Shown here: positions 55,921 through 64,000 of the stretch, one piece after another | Layout of the letters: the number at the start of each line of letters is the position of its first letter | How positions within the stretch are numbered: position 1 is the stretch's first letter | From: Paraburkholderia madseniana | GTDB lineage: Bacteria; Pseudomonadota; Gammaproteobacteria; Burkholderiales; Burkholderiaceae | Assembly (NCBI RefSeq): GCF_009690905.1 | Contig: NZ_VOSW01000034.1 | Span: 25,542-89,541, forward strand | Direction: 5' to 3' | Length of the DNA: 64,000 bases | Program-made: the position numbers and the translations under genes | The notes under the pieces: model-generated | What the model was told of the DNA's origin: nothing | What the model saw: the letters and a program-made list of their open reading frames with translations, nothing else | Databases searched by the model: none

Positions 55921-56568
55921 ATGCCAATCGAAACACCTCTCCTGTACGAGTCTAAAGGCTCACCAAACGCCCGTCGTGTTCGTGTCTTTGTCGCCGAGAA
56001 GGGTATCGAAATTGCACAACGAACGATTGATCTTGGTAGCAGAGAGCAATTTTCAGACGCTTTCAAGGCGGTGAATCCGCGAATGCAGGTTCCTGCGTTG
56101 CAACTCGCCGATGGAACAGTAATCACGGAAGTGCCCGCAATTTGGCGCTATCTTGAGGAAACCTATCCACACAAGCCCCTTCTTGGTGCGACAGCCAAGG
56201 GCAAGGCACTCGTCACCATGTGGGAGCGACGCGCGGAGCTGGATGGTTTCGCCGCGGTCATGGAAGCCGCTCGAAATGCTCTGCCCGGATTGAAGGGACG
56301 AGCATTGTCGGGGCCGCACGATTACGAGCAGATTCCCGCATTGGTCGAGCGTAGCAAGCAGCGCGTGTTGAACTTCTTCGCAGATTTCAATGCACGACTC
56401 GAAAGTGCCCCGTTTGTCGCTGGCGACGAATTCTCAGTAGCAGACGTTACGACCCTCGTTACCGTCGATTTCGCGGCAAATGCTCTGAAAATGCCGATTC
56501 CCGAATCTCACCAATCGTTTAGGCGGTGGTACGAAAGCATCTCGTCCCGGCCAGCTTCGAGCGCATGA
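55921..56568 (+). CDS. Glutathione S-transferase
   Basis: AAGGGA lies eight bases before the ATG; 215 residues, the usual GST length. The thioredoxin-like N-terminal domain has ESKGSPNARRVRVFVAEKGI (residues 10-29), VNPRMQVPALQLADGTVITE with the cis-Pro near 57, and the Glu/Ser-like EVPAIWRYLEETYPHKPLLG near 70. The helical domain ends FVAGDEFSVADVTTLVTVDF, typical of GSTs. It conjugates or reduces electrophiles with glutathione in the cytoplasm, consistent with its alkene-reductase neighbours. Confidence 0.92.
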   Translation: MPIETPLLYESKGSPNARRVRVFVAEKGIEIAQRTIDLGSREQFSDAFKAVNPRMQVPALQLADGTVITEVPAIWRYLEETYPHKPLLGATAKGKALVTMWERRAELDGFAAVMEAARNALPGLKGRALSGPHDYEQIPALVERSKQRVLNFFADFNARLESAPFVAGDEFSVADVTTLVTVDFAANALKMPIPESHQSFRRWYESISSRPASSA

Positions 56569-56868
56569 TCGCGACGTCGCCGACAGTTCAGATTCAGCGC
56601 AAGTTCGTGCGCAAGCCTCAATTCAAAAGACTACTCGAACGTAGAAATAATCCTTTTACTTTGTCAGTGTTGCGTAAGTCCTCCTGGGCCAGTATGGGAT
56701 TGCTGAACGCGCCCGCTGGCCGCCTCTTTCGTGCCTGAGCGCGTTCTATTAGTCAGTCTGACGACCTTAGGCCAGTGCTGCTTCGACTTGCTGAGGACGG
56801 AAGGTTGACCGGGTCCCGTGGCAGCCGAAATCGTCGCCGCTTCCTCAAACAATCAACAGGAAATCTCC
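56569..56868. other. 300-base gap with no recognised gene
   Basis: Open frames here lack ribosome sites and family features. The stretch should hold the promoter of the COG4705-like gene. The local sequence is visibly less GC-rich than the left half of the window. Confidence 0.45.
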
Positions 56869-57609
56869 ATGCGTTTGAAAGTCACCCCAAACGTCGGCGC
56901 CAGATACTGGGCGGCGATCATGATTGCGAGCATCTGCGGAACGAACCTGGGTGACATCATTCCCGACGTCCTCAAGCTGGCACCGGCCAAAGGCCTGATC
57001 GTGCTAGCGCTTATGTTTGCGATATTGGTGCTTGTTGAGCGTGCAAGCGCCAAAGGCAGCGAAGCCTTTTACTGGATCGCCATACTCCTTGTGCGAGCGG
57101 CAGCAACCAATATTGCGGATTATTCGATAGACCACGCGCGTCTAACCTACTTCGACGTTGTTACCGCCTTGGTGATAGTCTTCATCGGAATTGTGACGCT
57201 ACGACGTCGATCGACACTCGAACAAACAAAGGGCGCATTGCAAACAGACGGCTTTTATTGGCTGACTATGCTGATCGCGGGAACCCTTGGAACAGCAACA
57301 GCGGACGCAATTGGCCACGCCTTCAATTCAGTCAGGATCGGCGTTCCAATATCCGCGTCAATCGCAACGCTAGCACTGCTTCTGATCCTGATTGCGAGAA
57401 CACGCTTAATGAAGTTCGGTGCCACAAGCTACTGGGTGGCTGTCGCCGCCATCAGATGGTGGGGCACCAATGTCGGCGACATTTCGGCATTTTTTCTTTC
57501 GCTGATCCCAAGTGCTGCAATAAGCGGGTTTGCGCTCTGGGCCCTGTTGTCAGCTTCGGCCATCATTTCTTCAGCCGCGACCCGGCGCGAGATCGAAGAG
57601 CATTCGTAA
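56869..57609 (+). CDS. Four-repeat integral membrane protein (COG4705-like)
   Basis: I start at the ATG 56869 (MRLKVTPNVG), which has AGGA upstream, giving 246 residues. It consists of four similar blocks of about 60 residues, each two helices beginning YW: YWAAIMIASICGTNLGDIIP, YWIAILLVRAAATNIADYSI, YWLTMLIAGTLGTATADAIG and YWVAVAAIRWWGTNVGDISA. The GT.x.GD/AD motif recurs in all four at the helix end and may line a pore or bind metal. This is the layout of the uncharacterised membrane-anchored COG4705 family. Function unknown. Confidence 0.75.
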   Translation: MRLKVTPNVGARYWAAIMIASICGTNLGDIIPDVLKLAPAKGLIVLALMFAILVLVERASAKGSEAFYWIAILLVRAAATNIADYSIDHARLTYFDVVTALVIVFIGIVTLRRRSTLEQTKGALQTDGFYWLTMLIAGTLGTATADAIGHAFNSVRIGVPISASIATLALLLILIARTRLMKFGATSYWVAVAAIRWWGTNVGDISAFFLSLIPSAAISGFALWALLSASAIISSAATRREIEEHS

Positions 57610-57663
57610 CACGCCAGCCATCGTCCGGATCAGCAGTGGGTGTCACGATTGCACACGCCAGAA

Positions 57664-59226
57664 TTACACGCGGGAGCTTACTTTAAAGATGGAAACAGTC
57701 TCGTCGAGGCGCGTCGCCTGTTCGTCGAGCGATTGCGCAGCGGCCGCCGCCTCTTCGACCAGCGCCGCATTTTGCTGTGTAACCTGATCGATCTGACCGA
57801 TGGCCACGTTCACTTCCTCGATGCCATGACCCTGCAAATCCGACGCCGCAGCGATTTCTTCGACAATGCCTGCGACCCGGCGTATCGCCTGCTGCACCTC
57901 AGCGGTAGCGCGCCCCGCTTCTTGCGCCTGCTGCGAGCCCGATCGAATCGTTGCTACTGATTGCTCGATTAGATCCTTAATCTCCTTCGCAGCAGACGAA
58001 GAACGTTGTGCAAGACTGCGCACCTCCGCCGCGACAACCGCGAAGCCCCGCCCTTGTTCGCCCGCCCGCGCCGCCTCAACCGCCGCATTCAATGCGAGAA
58101 TGTTGGTCTGGAAGGCGACTCCTTCGATCATCGATATGATTTCCGCGATCCGCGAGGAACTCGACGCGATTTCATTCATCGTGTCGACCATCCGTTCGAC
58201 CGCCATATTTCCTTCATCAGAGATTCGAGTCGTGCTGATAGCAAGCGCGTTGGCCTGGCGCGCTGCGTCGGCGTTTTGCTGCACTGTTGCCGTGAGCTCG
58301 CCGAGGTTGCTGGCCGTCTGTTGCAGCGACGCGGCCTGCTGTTCGGTACGCGAAGACAAATCGAGGTTGCCGGCAGCAATCTGTTTCGACGCCACACCGA
58401 CCGCATCGCTCGATGAACGCACCTCGGCGACAACGCCGGCCATCTGCTCAAGCAGGCTGTTCAATGCCGTTGCCGTGTGACCGATCTCGTCCATTCGCAC
58501 AACGCTTGCGCGCTGCGAAAGATCCAGTGACTGGCTGACCCGCTGAAGCGTTTCCTGCATCTGACGCATACCCTGGCTGATAAGCGCATAGAGGCGGCTC
58601 CCCAGTACCCCGGTCACCACGAGTGCTGCGCCTGCAACGGCGAGCATCAGGCTGAACGCAAATCGGTAGGCATTTGCGTTTTCTTCGCGCACGAGGTTGC
58701 TGCGAGCGATGTCCTCGCTCAGATGCTCGTGCAGCCCATCGTTCAGCGCCAGCGCAGCGTTATGAACGGCGCCGCCGTCGTGAAGCATCGCGAGGGCGCC
58801 ATCGCGCTCGCCCACCTGCATCTTCTCGAAGAACGTTTGACGGGCGTCGCGATACGCGGCCATGCGAGTGCGATCCGCTTCGAACAGTTTTCGATCGACG
58901 TCGTCGGAGACTTCGTGAGCCAGCGCGCGAGCAATCACATCGTCAAACTGACGGTCTGATTCGGCAATTTCCCGTTTCATGCCTGACCGGCTGGCATCGT
59001 CGACGCCGTCGACCACATAGCGGTAAACGGCAAGCCGCATTGCGGCAACGTTATCAAGCGCGGCTGATATCGATTTCAGGCTCGGCACCGTGCGCGTCTC
59101 CAGCCCTTCGATACGCTGATAGGATGCGCGAAGTTGCATTAATCCGTAGCCGCTGACCACCGCCAGCGCGAGCAACGCGCCACCGAGTGTCATAGCGAGC
59201 CAGCGAACAATCGTCATTTTTTTCAT
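57664..59226 (-). CDS. Methyl-accepting chemotaxis protein
   Basis: A 520-residue chemoreceptor. TM1 is at about 8-28, a helical ligand-binding region (four-helix bundle type, residues 30-185) follows, TM2 is at about 187-208, then a HAMP-like linker and the signalling domain with the conserved hairpin tip IISMIEGVAFQTNILALNAA and VEAARAGEQGRGFAVVAAEV near 370. Likely methylation-site stretches (QQAASLQQTASNLGELTATV and the C-terminal QQNAALVEEAAAAAQSLDEQ) are present. No CheR-binding pentapeptide ends it (SSRV). It signals to CheA/CheW encoded elsewhere. The ligand is unknown. Confidence 0.95.
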   Translation of the reverse strand: MKKMTIVRWLAMTLGGALLALAVVSGYGLMQLRASYQRIEGLETRTVPSLKSISAALDNVAAMRLAVYRYVVDGVDDASRSGMKREIAESDRQFDDVIARALAHEVSDDVDRKLFEADRTRMAAYRDARQTFFEKMQVGERDGALAMLHDGGAVHNAALALNDGLHEHLSEDIARSNLVREENANAYRFAFSLMLAVAGAALVVTGVLGSRLYALISQGMRQMQETLQRVSQSLDLSQRASVVRMDEIGHTATALNSLLEQMAGVVAEVRSSSDAVGVASKQIAAGNLDLSSRTEQQAASLQQTASNLGELTATVQQNADAARQANALAISTTRISDEGNMAVERMVDTMNEIASSSSRIAEIISMIEGVAFQTNILALNAAVEAARAGEQGRGFAVVAAEVRSLAQRSSSAAKEIKDLIEQSVATIRSGSQQAQEAGRATAEVQQAIRRVAGIVEEIAAASDLQGHGIEEVNVAIGQIDQVTQQNAALVEEAAAAAQSLDEQATRLDETVSIFKVSSRV

Positions 59227-59457
59227 TATCCTTACGTCCCCTGCGATTGCGTGCGGTGGATCCCGAGAGCATCGGTGTATAACGGCTCACCGCGGACGAT
59301 TATTCAGCGCTGCCGGCATCAAATTAATCAAAAGGCGCGATAGATAAAAGTTATGTGTTGCGCACGAGCGGGCGCTGCTGTGCCGGTATCAACTTAAACC
59401 AACCCGCCTCCACGATTCCCGGGGCGGTTCAATTGGCGGCAGATCTGCGGCAACGCC

Positions 59458-61470
59458 TCATTCGCCTGTCGTTCTGGCGATGGCGTCCAGTTGATAGAGT
59501 TCCAGCTTGCGATATAGCGTGCTACGCGAGACACCCAATGAGCGGGCCGCCTGAGCGAGATTGCCGTGAGCATCCTGCACGGCCCGGACGATGGCCAAAC
59601 GCTCCGTTTCCTCCAGACTGCCCGATTGCTTGTGCACAGGCAGTACAACGCCTGCGGTGCCGGTTTCGTCGAGCAGCTCAGCAGGCAGCTCATCGAGCGT
59701 CACCACCTCTTCGCTGGACGTCAGGAGCAGATTTTCGATGACGTTGCGCATCTCCCTGACATTACCGGGCCATGAATAAGCGCGTAGCACCGCCATGATT
59801 TCGTCGCTTAGTCGTCGCTCGGGCACCGCGTGGCGTTGCGCGAGTCGCCGGTTGAAAAACGCGACGAGGAGATCGATGTCGATGTCCCGTTCGCGCAGCG
59901 GCGGAATGCGGATACGCGTCACGCTGATGCGGTAATAGAGATCGCGTCGGAAGTGGCCCGAGTCGACCTCTTCGCGCAGATTGCGATTGGTCATTGCCAG
60001 CAGGCGCACGTCGACGCGCCGCGGCTGGGTGTCCCCAAGCCGGTAAATGACGCCCTCCTCGAGGGCGCGCAGCAGGACCGGTTGAAGTTCGAGCGGCATC
60101 TCGCCGATTTCGTCGAGACATAGCGTGCCGCCGTGAGCCAGTTCGAATCGGCCCGGCCGCCCTTCGGCAGTCGCGCCCGTAAAGGCACCACGCACGTGGC
60201 CGAACAACTCGCTGGCGATCAGTTCTTTCGACGCCGCTCCGCAGTTGTACGCGACGAAAGGCCCGCCGCCTCCTTCTTCGCCATGTATGGCGCGCGCGAA
60301 GAGTTCCTTGCCGACCCCGGTTTCGCCCTCGATCAGAACCGGAACACGCCTGCGGGCAAGCTGACGACCCCGGTTGATGGCGGCCAGCATGGCTGCACTT
60401 TGCCCCTGGATCTGCGCGAAGCAACTGCGCTGCGGATCGGCCTCGCCACTGCGCTCGGCGATCCGGGCGTTGATGGGTTGCGATCGCACGGGAACAACGA
60501 GCATGGCGCCGATCGTGTTGCCATCGACCACAACCGGGTTGAGCCAGTCGGCATGCAAGCCTTTGGGCAGATGTTGCGCCCAGTCCTCCACCGCGGAGTT
60601 CTCATCCATACCGGGGAAGCGTTCTCCGATGCTGACCGGCAATGGCACCCGGCCGGTGGTATGCACAAGCCGCCCGGCCCGATCGATCGCGATCATCCCG
60701 GTTGCATCGGATGACGACAGGCGCTGCAAACAGAAGGCCAAGAGGCGCATATGCTCGCGAGCCGCTTGCTCGGCCAGCACCATTTCAATCTGACGCGCAG
60801 CCGTTACCGCTAAAGTGAGGTTGTTGATCTGATAGGTGGAAGGCGGCCCGGAAATGTCGAGCACGCCGAGAATCTTGCCGGTGCCAGGTTCGCAAATCGG
60901 CGCCGCCGCGCAACTCCACGATTTGATCCCTTCGCAGAAGTGCTCAGAGCCGTGGATATAGGTGGGGTGGCCGGTGGCGAGCGTGGTGCCGATGCCGTTG
61001 GTGCCGGCCTGGCCTTCACGCCAGTCGCCGCCCATCGTCAAATGAATTTTTTCGCCGGCCGCCAACGTACGCAAGTCTCCTGCGGCCTTGAGAATCACAC
61101 CATCCTGATTGGTGAGCAGCAGGATCGAATGCGAATCCGCAAAAAGATCAGCGGTCACGGTGAAAAGACGATCAGACGCCGCCAGCAACTCCCGGTGCCG
61201 CCAGCGCAGCGCCTCGACTGCGTCGCCATGAACCGCGAACGGTGCCGATCCCGCAGTGGGATTGACCCCCGATTGCAGACTGCGTCGCCAGGAGTCGATC
61301 AGGGCCGAAGGCGCGGACGTCGACGGCTCGCCCGCGAGAAAACGCTCCCATGCGAGCATCGTGACCCTGTCCGAGTGACGGTCGTTCGCACGCTGCGCGT
61401 TAGCCACTACCCGGCGCATAGCGGCCTGATTGCCAAGACCCGACATGGTGCTGAGCTGCTGTCTCGTCAC
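59458..61470 (-). CDS. Sigma-54-dependent transcription activator (AcoR-like)
   Basis: The start is GTG with AGGAGG six bases upstream; 670 residues. The N-terminal GAF-like sensor (about 85-235; GGDWREGQAGTNGIGTTLAT near 147, HFCEGIKSWSCAAAPICEPG near 177) is typical of AcoR-type activators. A second small sensor region follows (250-330). The AAA+ domain has Walker A EGETGVGKELF (381-391), GAFTGA (428-433), which contacts sigma-54, and Walker B LCLDEIGEMP near 450. The C-terminal Fis-type helix-turn-helix is NLAQAARSLGVSRSTLYRKL. It would switch on a -24/-12 promoter, probably of the groEL-containing unit just beyond 63 kb. Confidence 0.93.
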   Translation of the reverse strand: MTRQQLSTMSGLGNQAAMRRVVANAQRANDRHSDRVTMLAWERFLAGEPSTSAPSALIDSWRRSLQSGVNPTAGSAPFAVHGDAVEALRWRHRELLAASDRLFTVTADLFADSHSILLLTNQDGVILKAAGDLRTLAAGEKIHLTMGGDWREGQAGTNGIGTTLATGHPTYIHGSEHFCEGIKSWSCAAAPICEPGTGKILGVLDISGPPSTYQINNLTLAVTAARQIEMVLAEQAAREHMRLLAFCLQRLSSSDATGMIAIDRAGRLVHTTGRVPLPVSIGERFPGMDENSAVEDWAQHLPKGLHADWLNPVVVDGNTIGAMLVVPVRSQPINARIAERSGEADPQRSCFAQIQGQSAAMLAAINRGRQLARRRVPVLIEGETGVGKELFARAIHGEEGGGGPFVAYNCGAASKELIASELFGHVRGAFTGATAEGRPGRFELAHGGTLCLDEIGEMPLELQPVLLRALEEGVIYRLGDTQPRRVDVRLLAMTNRNLREEVDSGHFRRDLYYRISVTRIRIPPLRERDIDIDLLVAFFNRRLAQRHAVPERRLSDEIMAVLRAYSWPGNVREMRNVIENLLLTSSEEVVTLDELPAELLDETGTAGVVLPVHKQSGSLEETERLAIVRAVQDAHGNLAQAARSLGVSRSTLYRKLELYQLDAIARTTGE

Positions 61471-61621
61471 AACTCTCCTCCTATGCGATGGGTCAGCCCG
61501 GAACCTGCTCTGCGGCTGGCTTCGGCGTGACTCGCAAGTATGTCGCGGCGTGCTTTTTTGTTCGACTGTCAGTCAAACCCAGCGGCGCGATCGCTGATTA
61601 GTATATGCCTGCATTGCGAAT

Positions 61622-62941
61622 TCAGCCTGGCAAGCCAGGAATCTCGACGCCGAACGTTTGCAGTATCAACACGACATTGAACAATAAGACCACGAATGCC
61701 GCCAGCGTGGCGATCACGGCGATGAACGCGCGATTTTTGTATATGCCCATGACGTCCTCGTGGCAGGTGAACCATAGCAACGCGGCCATCGGCAGCGGCA
61801 ACGCAAGGCTCAATACAACCTGACTGAGGACGAGCGCCTGAGTCGCATTGACCCCAAGCGCCACCACGACGAAACTCGGCACCATCGTGACGGCCCGGCG
61901 CAACCATAACGGAATGCGAAAGCCCACGAACCCTTGCATGATCATCTGACCCGCCATCGTGCCGACCACGGAACTCGATACGCCCGAAGCGATCAGCGAC
62001 AACAGAAAAATCCCCGCCGCCCCAATGCCTAATAGCGGCGCCAGCGTGTGATAGGCCGTCTCGATCTCCGCCACCTCAGGATGCCCGTGATGAAATGCAC
62101 CTGCGGCCATGATAACCATCGCCATATTGATGAGACCGGCGATGGTCAGTGCGATAACGACCTCGATATTCGAGAATTTCAGTAACTTTTCCCTCTCGCG
62201 CTCCGTTCTCGCGGGTGCTCGCCGCTGCGTTAGTCCGGAGTGCAGGAAAAGCGCGTGCGGCATCACCGTTGCACCCACGATACCGACGGCGATCGTGAGC
62301 GCATTCGCGTCGGGCAATTGAGGGGAAAACGTATGGACTAAGACACTCGGCCACGCGATCGGCGCAATGAACAGCTCGGCAAGGTAGGACAACCCAATGA
62401 TGCCGACGAGTGCCCCGATCGCCAGTTCAAGGGGACGGAAACCGGCGCTCTCGAACAACAGCAGGCCGTAAGTCACTACCGCCGTGACCGCCATACCGGC
62501 GAGCAAGGGCATATGAAACAGTAACGAAAGTCCGATCGCGCCGCCGAGAAATTCGGCCAGATCGGTTGCCATCGCGGCAATTTCGCTTACACCCCACATG
62601 ATCAGCAAGACAGGTTTTGGAAACCGTTCGCGGCATAGCTCCGCGAGGTTTCGCCCCGTGACGATGCCGAGCTTCGCCGAGAGCGCCTGAAACAGCATCG
62701 CCACAAGGTTTGCCAACAGCACCACCCAGAGCAACGTGTAACCGTATCTGGCGCCCGCCTGAATATTCGTCGCAAAGTTGCCCGGATCCATATAGGCAAC
62801 AGAGACCACCACTGCCGGTCCAGCAAACGGCAGCAGCATCAGTGCGCCGCGCCGGCGGCCTTCCAATACCTCTCTGACCGCAAGCGTTGTGCGCTCGGTT
62901 CTCGTCGCCGGTCTGGCTGCCTTACGAACGCGATCATCCAA
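61622..62941 (-). CDS. Nramp-family divalent metal transporter
   Basis: A TTG start at 62941 has AAGGAG seven bases upstream, giving 439 residues; the first Met inside (residue 35) would remove only the basic N-terminal tail. The metal-binding helix 1 motif AYMDPGNFATN (residues 50-60) and helix 6 motif ATVMPHALFLHSGL near 224 are both present. About 11 helices fit. It imports Mn2+ or Fe2+ with protons through the inner membrane. It lies in one direction with the small ORF and the groEL-like gene upstream. Its pairing with a sigma-54 activator suggests metal supply for an induced metalloenzyme. Confidence 0.9.
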   Translation of the reverse strand: MDDRVRKAARPATRTERTTLAVREVLEGRRRGALMLLPFAGPAVVVSVAYMDPGNFATNIQAGARYGYTLLWVVLLANLVAMLFQALSAKLGIVTGRNLAELCRERFPKPVLLIMWGVSEIAAMATDLAEFLGGAIGLSLLFHMPLLAGMAVTAVVTYGLLLFESAGFRPLELAIGALVGIIGLSYLAELFIAPIAWPSVLVHTFSPQLPDANALTIAVGIVGATVMPHALFLHSGLTQRRAPARTEREREKLLKFSNIEVVIALTIAGLINMAMVIMAAGAFHHGHPEVAEIETAYHTLAPLLGIGAAGIFLLSLIASGVSSSVVGTMAGQMIMQGFVGFRIPLWLRRAVTMVPSFVVVALGVNATQALVLSQVVLSLALPLPMAALLWFTCHEDVMGIYKNRAFIAVIATLAAFVVLLFNVVLILQTFGVEIPGLPG

Positions 62942-63002
62942 GCTCTGGCTCCTTGCTCATGAAAATGACAGGCGTGCCCGATTTAACGGGCAGGCATGGC
63001 AT

Positions 63003-63209
63003 TCACGGCATCGCACTGCTGATTGCACCGAATATGCCTCGCAACAGCGGAGCGGCCGCCGTGCCCATATCGGACACAATAATCAATGTACCGCAGAATG
63101 TGATTGTCCCCCCCGACGCGAGCTTGAGCAGGCGAATCGAGGACATTGCACCAAGGTACCGAGCCGCCATCGCGACGGCATTGAATCGGGGAGTCGCGCC
63201 GATATCCAT
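63003..63209 (-). CDS. Small hypothetical protein between groEL-like and Nramp genes
   Basis: The 68-residue frame begins MDIGATPRFNAVAMAARYLG and has GGAG six bases before the ATG, a good ribosome site. The second half (GGTITFCGTLIIVSDMGTAA) is hydrophobic and might form one membrane helix. I do not recognise a family. The spacing (91 bases after groEL, 61 before the Nramp gene) and direction fit an operon. It may be a chance frame; the ribosome site is the main support. Confidence 0.4.
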   Translation of the reverse strand: MDIGATPRFNAVAMAARYLGAMSSIRLLKLASGGTITFCGTLIIVSDMGTAAAPLLRGIFGAISSAMP

Positions 63210-63300
63210 TGTTGTCTCCGTCTATTGATGGCCGCCCGAAACACGCCGGCAGCGGCCGTTTTTTTGCCGGTCCTTGACCCGACGACCGGTTGTAGTGTCA

Positions 63301-64000
63301 CTATTTCCGGCCGAGCAATTCGGCGCCGGCGCCAAGCGCCGGGCCGGCGGTCGGATCGATCGTGTCCGGCTTTTTGGCAATCAGTGTCTGGGTGGTCAGA
63401 ATCAAGCCGGCGACCGAAGCAGCGTTGCGTACCGCGCTATAGCTGACCTTGACCGGATCGATGATGCCCGCCTCCATCAGGTTGACGAACTTGCCCGTGC
63501 GGGCGTCTAGACCGACGCCCGGTTTCGCACGCACCGCCTCGGACACGATCGCCGCGCCGTCAAGGCCGCAATTGGTCGCGATGTGATAGAGCGGCTTCGC
63601 CAGCACGCGCTGCAGCAATCTCGCACCCTGTTGCACACTGCCGTGGGTCCGCGCAATCACGCCTTCGAGTTCGGCGGACACGCGCAGCAGCGCCATCCCG
63701 CCGCCTGGCACGATGCCCTCGGCAATCGCCGCGCGTGCCGCATTGATTGCATCCTCGATCAGATGAAGCCGGCGCTTCTGTTCGACCGGCGTGGCGCCGC
63801 CGGCGAGGATCATCGCGGTACCGCCGGACAGCTTGGCGAGACGCACCTGAAATTTGTCGCGCTCGACATTCTCAGGGCCCATCTCATACTGCCGCGCGAC
63901 CTGCTGACGGCGTGCGGCAACGGCAGCCGGATCGCCGCCGCCAGCGGTAATGATGGTCTGGTTCGACGAGATGCGTACCTGCCGTGCGCTGCCAAGATCG
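63301..64000 (-). CDS. GroEL-like chaperonin, N-terminal part beyond window
   Basis: The frame is open from the window's right edge (first full codon at 63999-63997) to a TAG at 63301, giving the last 233 residues of a GroEL of about 540. It has LGSARQVRISSNQTIITAGG, RLAKLSGGTAMILAGGATPV, VEQKRRLHLIEDAINAARAA and the ATP-domain return IVPGGGMALLRVSAELEGVI, ending in KPDTIDPTAGPALGAGAELL. The C-terminal tail lacks the Gly-Gly-Met repeats of housekeeping GroEL. It is therefore probably an additional, dedicated chaperonin. Such paralogues accompany propane/phenol-type monooxygenase genes in some bacteria; that context is outside the window. Confidence 0.9.
   Translation of the reverse strand, partial: DLGSARQVRISSNQTIITAGGGDPAAVAARRQQVARQYEMGPENVERDKFQVRLAKLSGGTAMILAGGATPVEQKRRLHLIEDAINAARAAIAEGIVPGGGMALLRVSAELEGVIARTHGSVQQGARLLQRVLAKPLYHIATNCGLDGAAIVSEAVRAKPGVGLDARTGKFVNLMEAGIIDPVKVSYSAVRNAASVAGLILTTQTLIAKKPDTIDPTAGPALGAGAELLGRK

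Overview
The window reads as chromosomal DNA of a high-GC beta-proteobacterium, most likely Burkholderia/Paraburkholderia. Supporting signs are the strong G/C third-position bias, the cepacian-type BceB/Wza/Wzc-like proteins, the rpiA / rlmB / rnr / tRNA-Leu block, and ordinary AGGA-type ribosome binding sites. Two genes are cut by the window edges: a family-2 glycosyltransferase at the left and a GroEL-like chaperonin at the right.

Region 1 (1-28.5 kb) is a Wzx/Wzy-dependent exopolysaccharide locus. It holds a flippase, a Wzy-like polymerase, seven glycosyltransferases, the undecaprenyl-phosphate sugar-1-phosphate transferase, the Wza exporter, the Wzc tyrosine kinase, a Crp/Fnr-type regulator and a secreted propeller-like protein. 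In its middle lies a tight operon for a free-standing carrier protein, an acyl-CoA dehydrogenase-like flavoprotein, a class II aminoacyl-tRNA-synthetase homologue of the amino acid:[carrier protein] ligase type, a DUF1839 protein and a GH2-like glycosidase. The operon diverges from a GNAT acetyltransferase that is translationally coupled to the polymerase gene. I infer an amino-acid activation cassette working with the polysaccharide. A HigBA toxin-antitoxin module with a clear double operator sits between wzc and the last two glycosyltransferases, and a matching operator sequence lies between those two genes.

Region 2 (28.6-33.5 kb) is housekeeping: rpiA, rlmB, rnr and two tRNA-Leu(CAG) genes, each tRNA with its own promoter and terminator.

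Region 3 (33.5-37.1 kb) is a decayed island end beside the second tRNA. It has an integrase pseudogene with a frameshift, a nonsense codon and a lost C-terminus fused in frame to a foreign fragment, plus a secreted-protein remnant, a DUF4239 membrane protein and a small monooxygenase.

Region 4 (37.1-45.3 kb) is accessory metabolism: an alginate-export-type porin, a periplasmic glyoxalase-fold protein, DoxX, a YtcJ-type amidohydrolase, two XapX proteins, a YcaC-like hydrolase, a Na+/H+ antiporter lacking its middle, and an SDR remnant.

Region 5 (45.3-49.3 kb) is a compact TetR regulon (quinone oxidoreductase, TetR, beta-hydroxyacid dehydrogenase, MaoC hydratase, SDR). Two promoter regions carry four copies of one operator-like sequence.

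Region 6 (49.5-57.6 kb) is a redox/electrophile-handling group: two Old Yellow Enzymes, an MFS carrier, LysR, SDR, NIPSNAP, GST and a four-repeat membrane protein. Region 7 (57.7-64 kb) has a chemoreceptor, a sigma-54 activator of the AcoR type, an Nramp metal transporter, a small ORF and a non-canonical GroEL.
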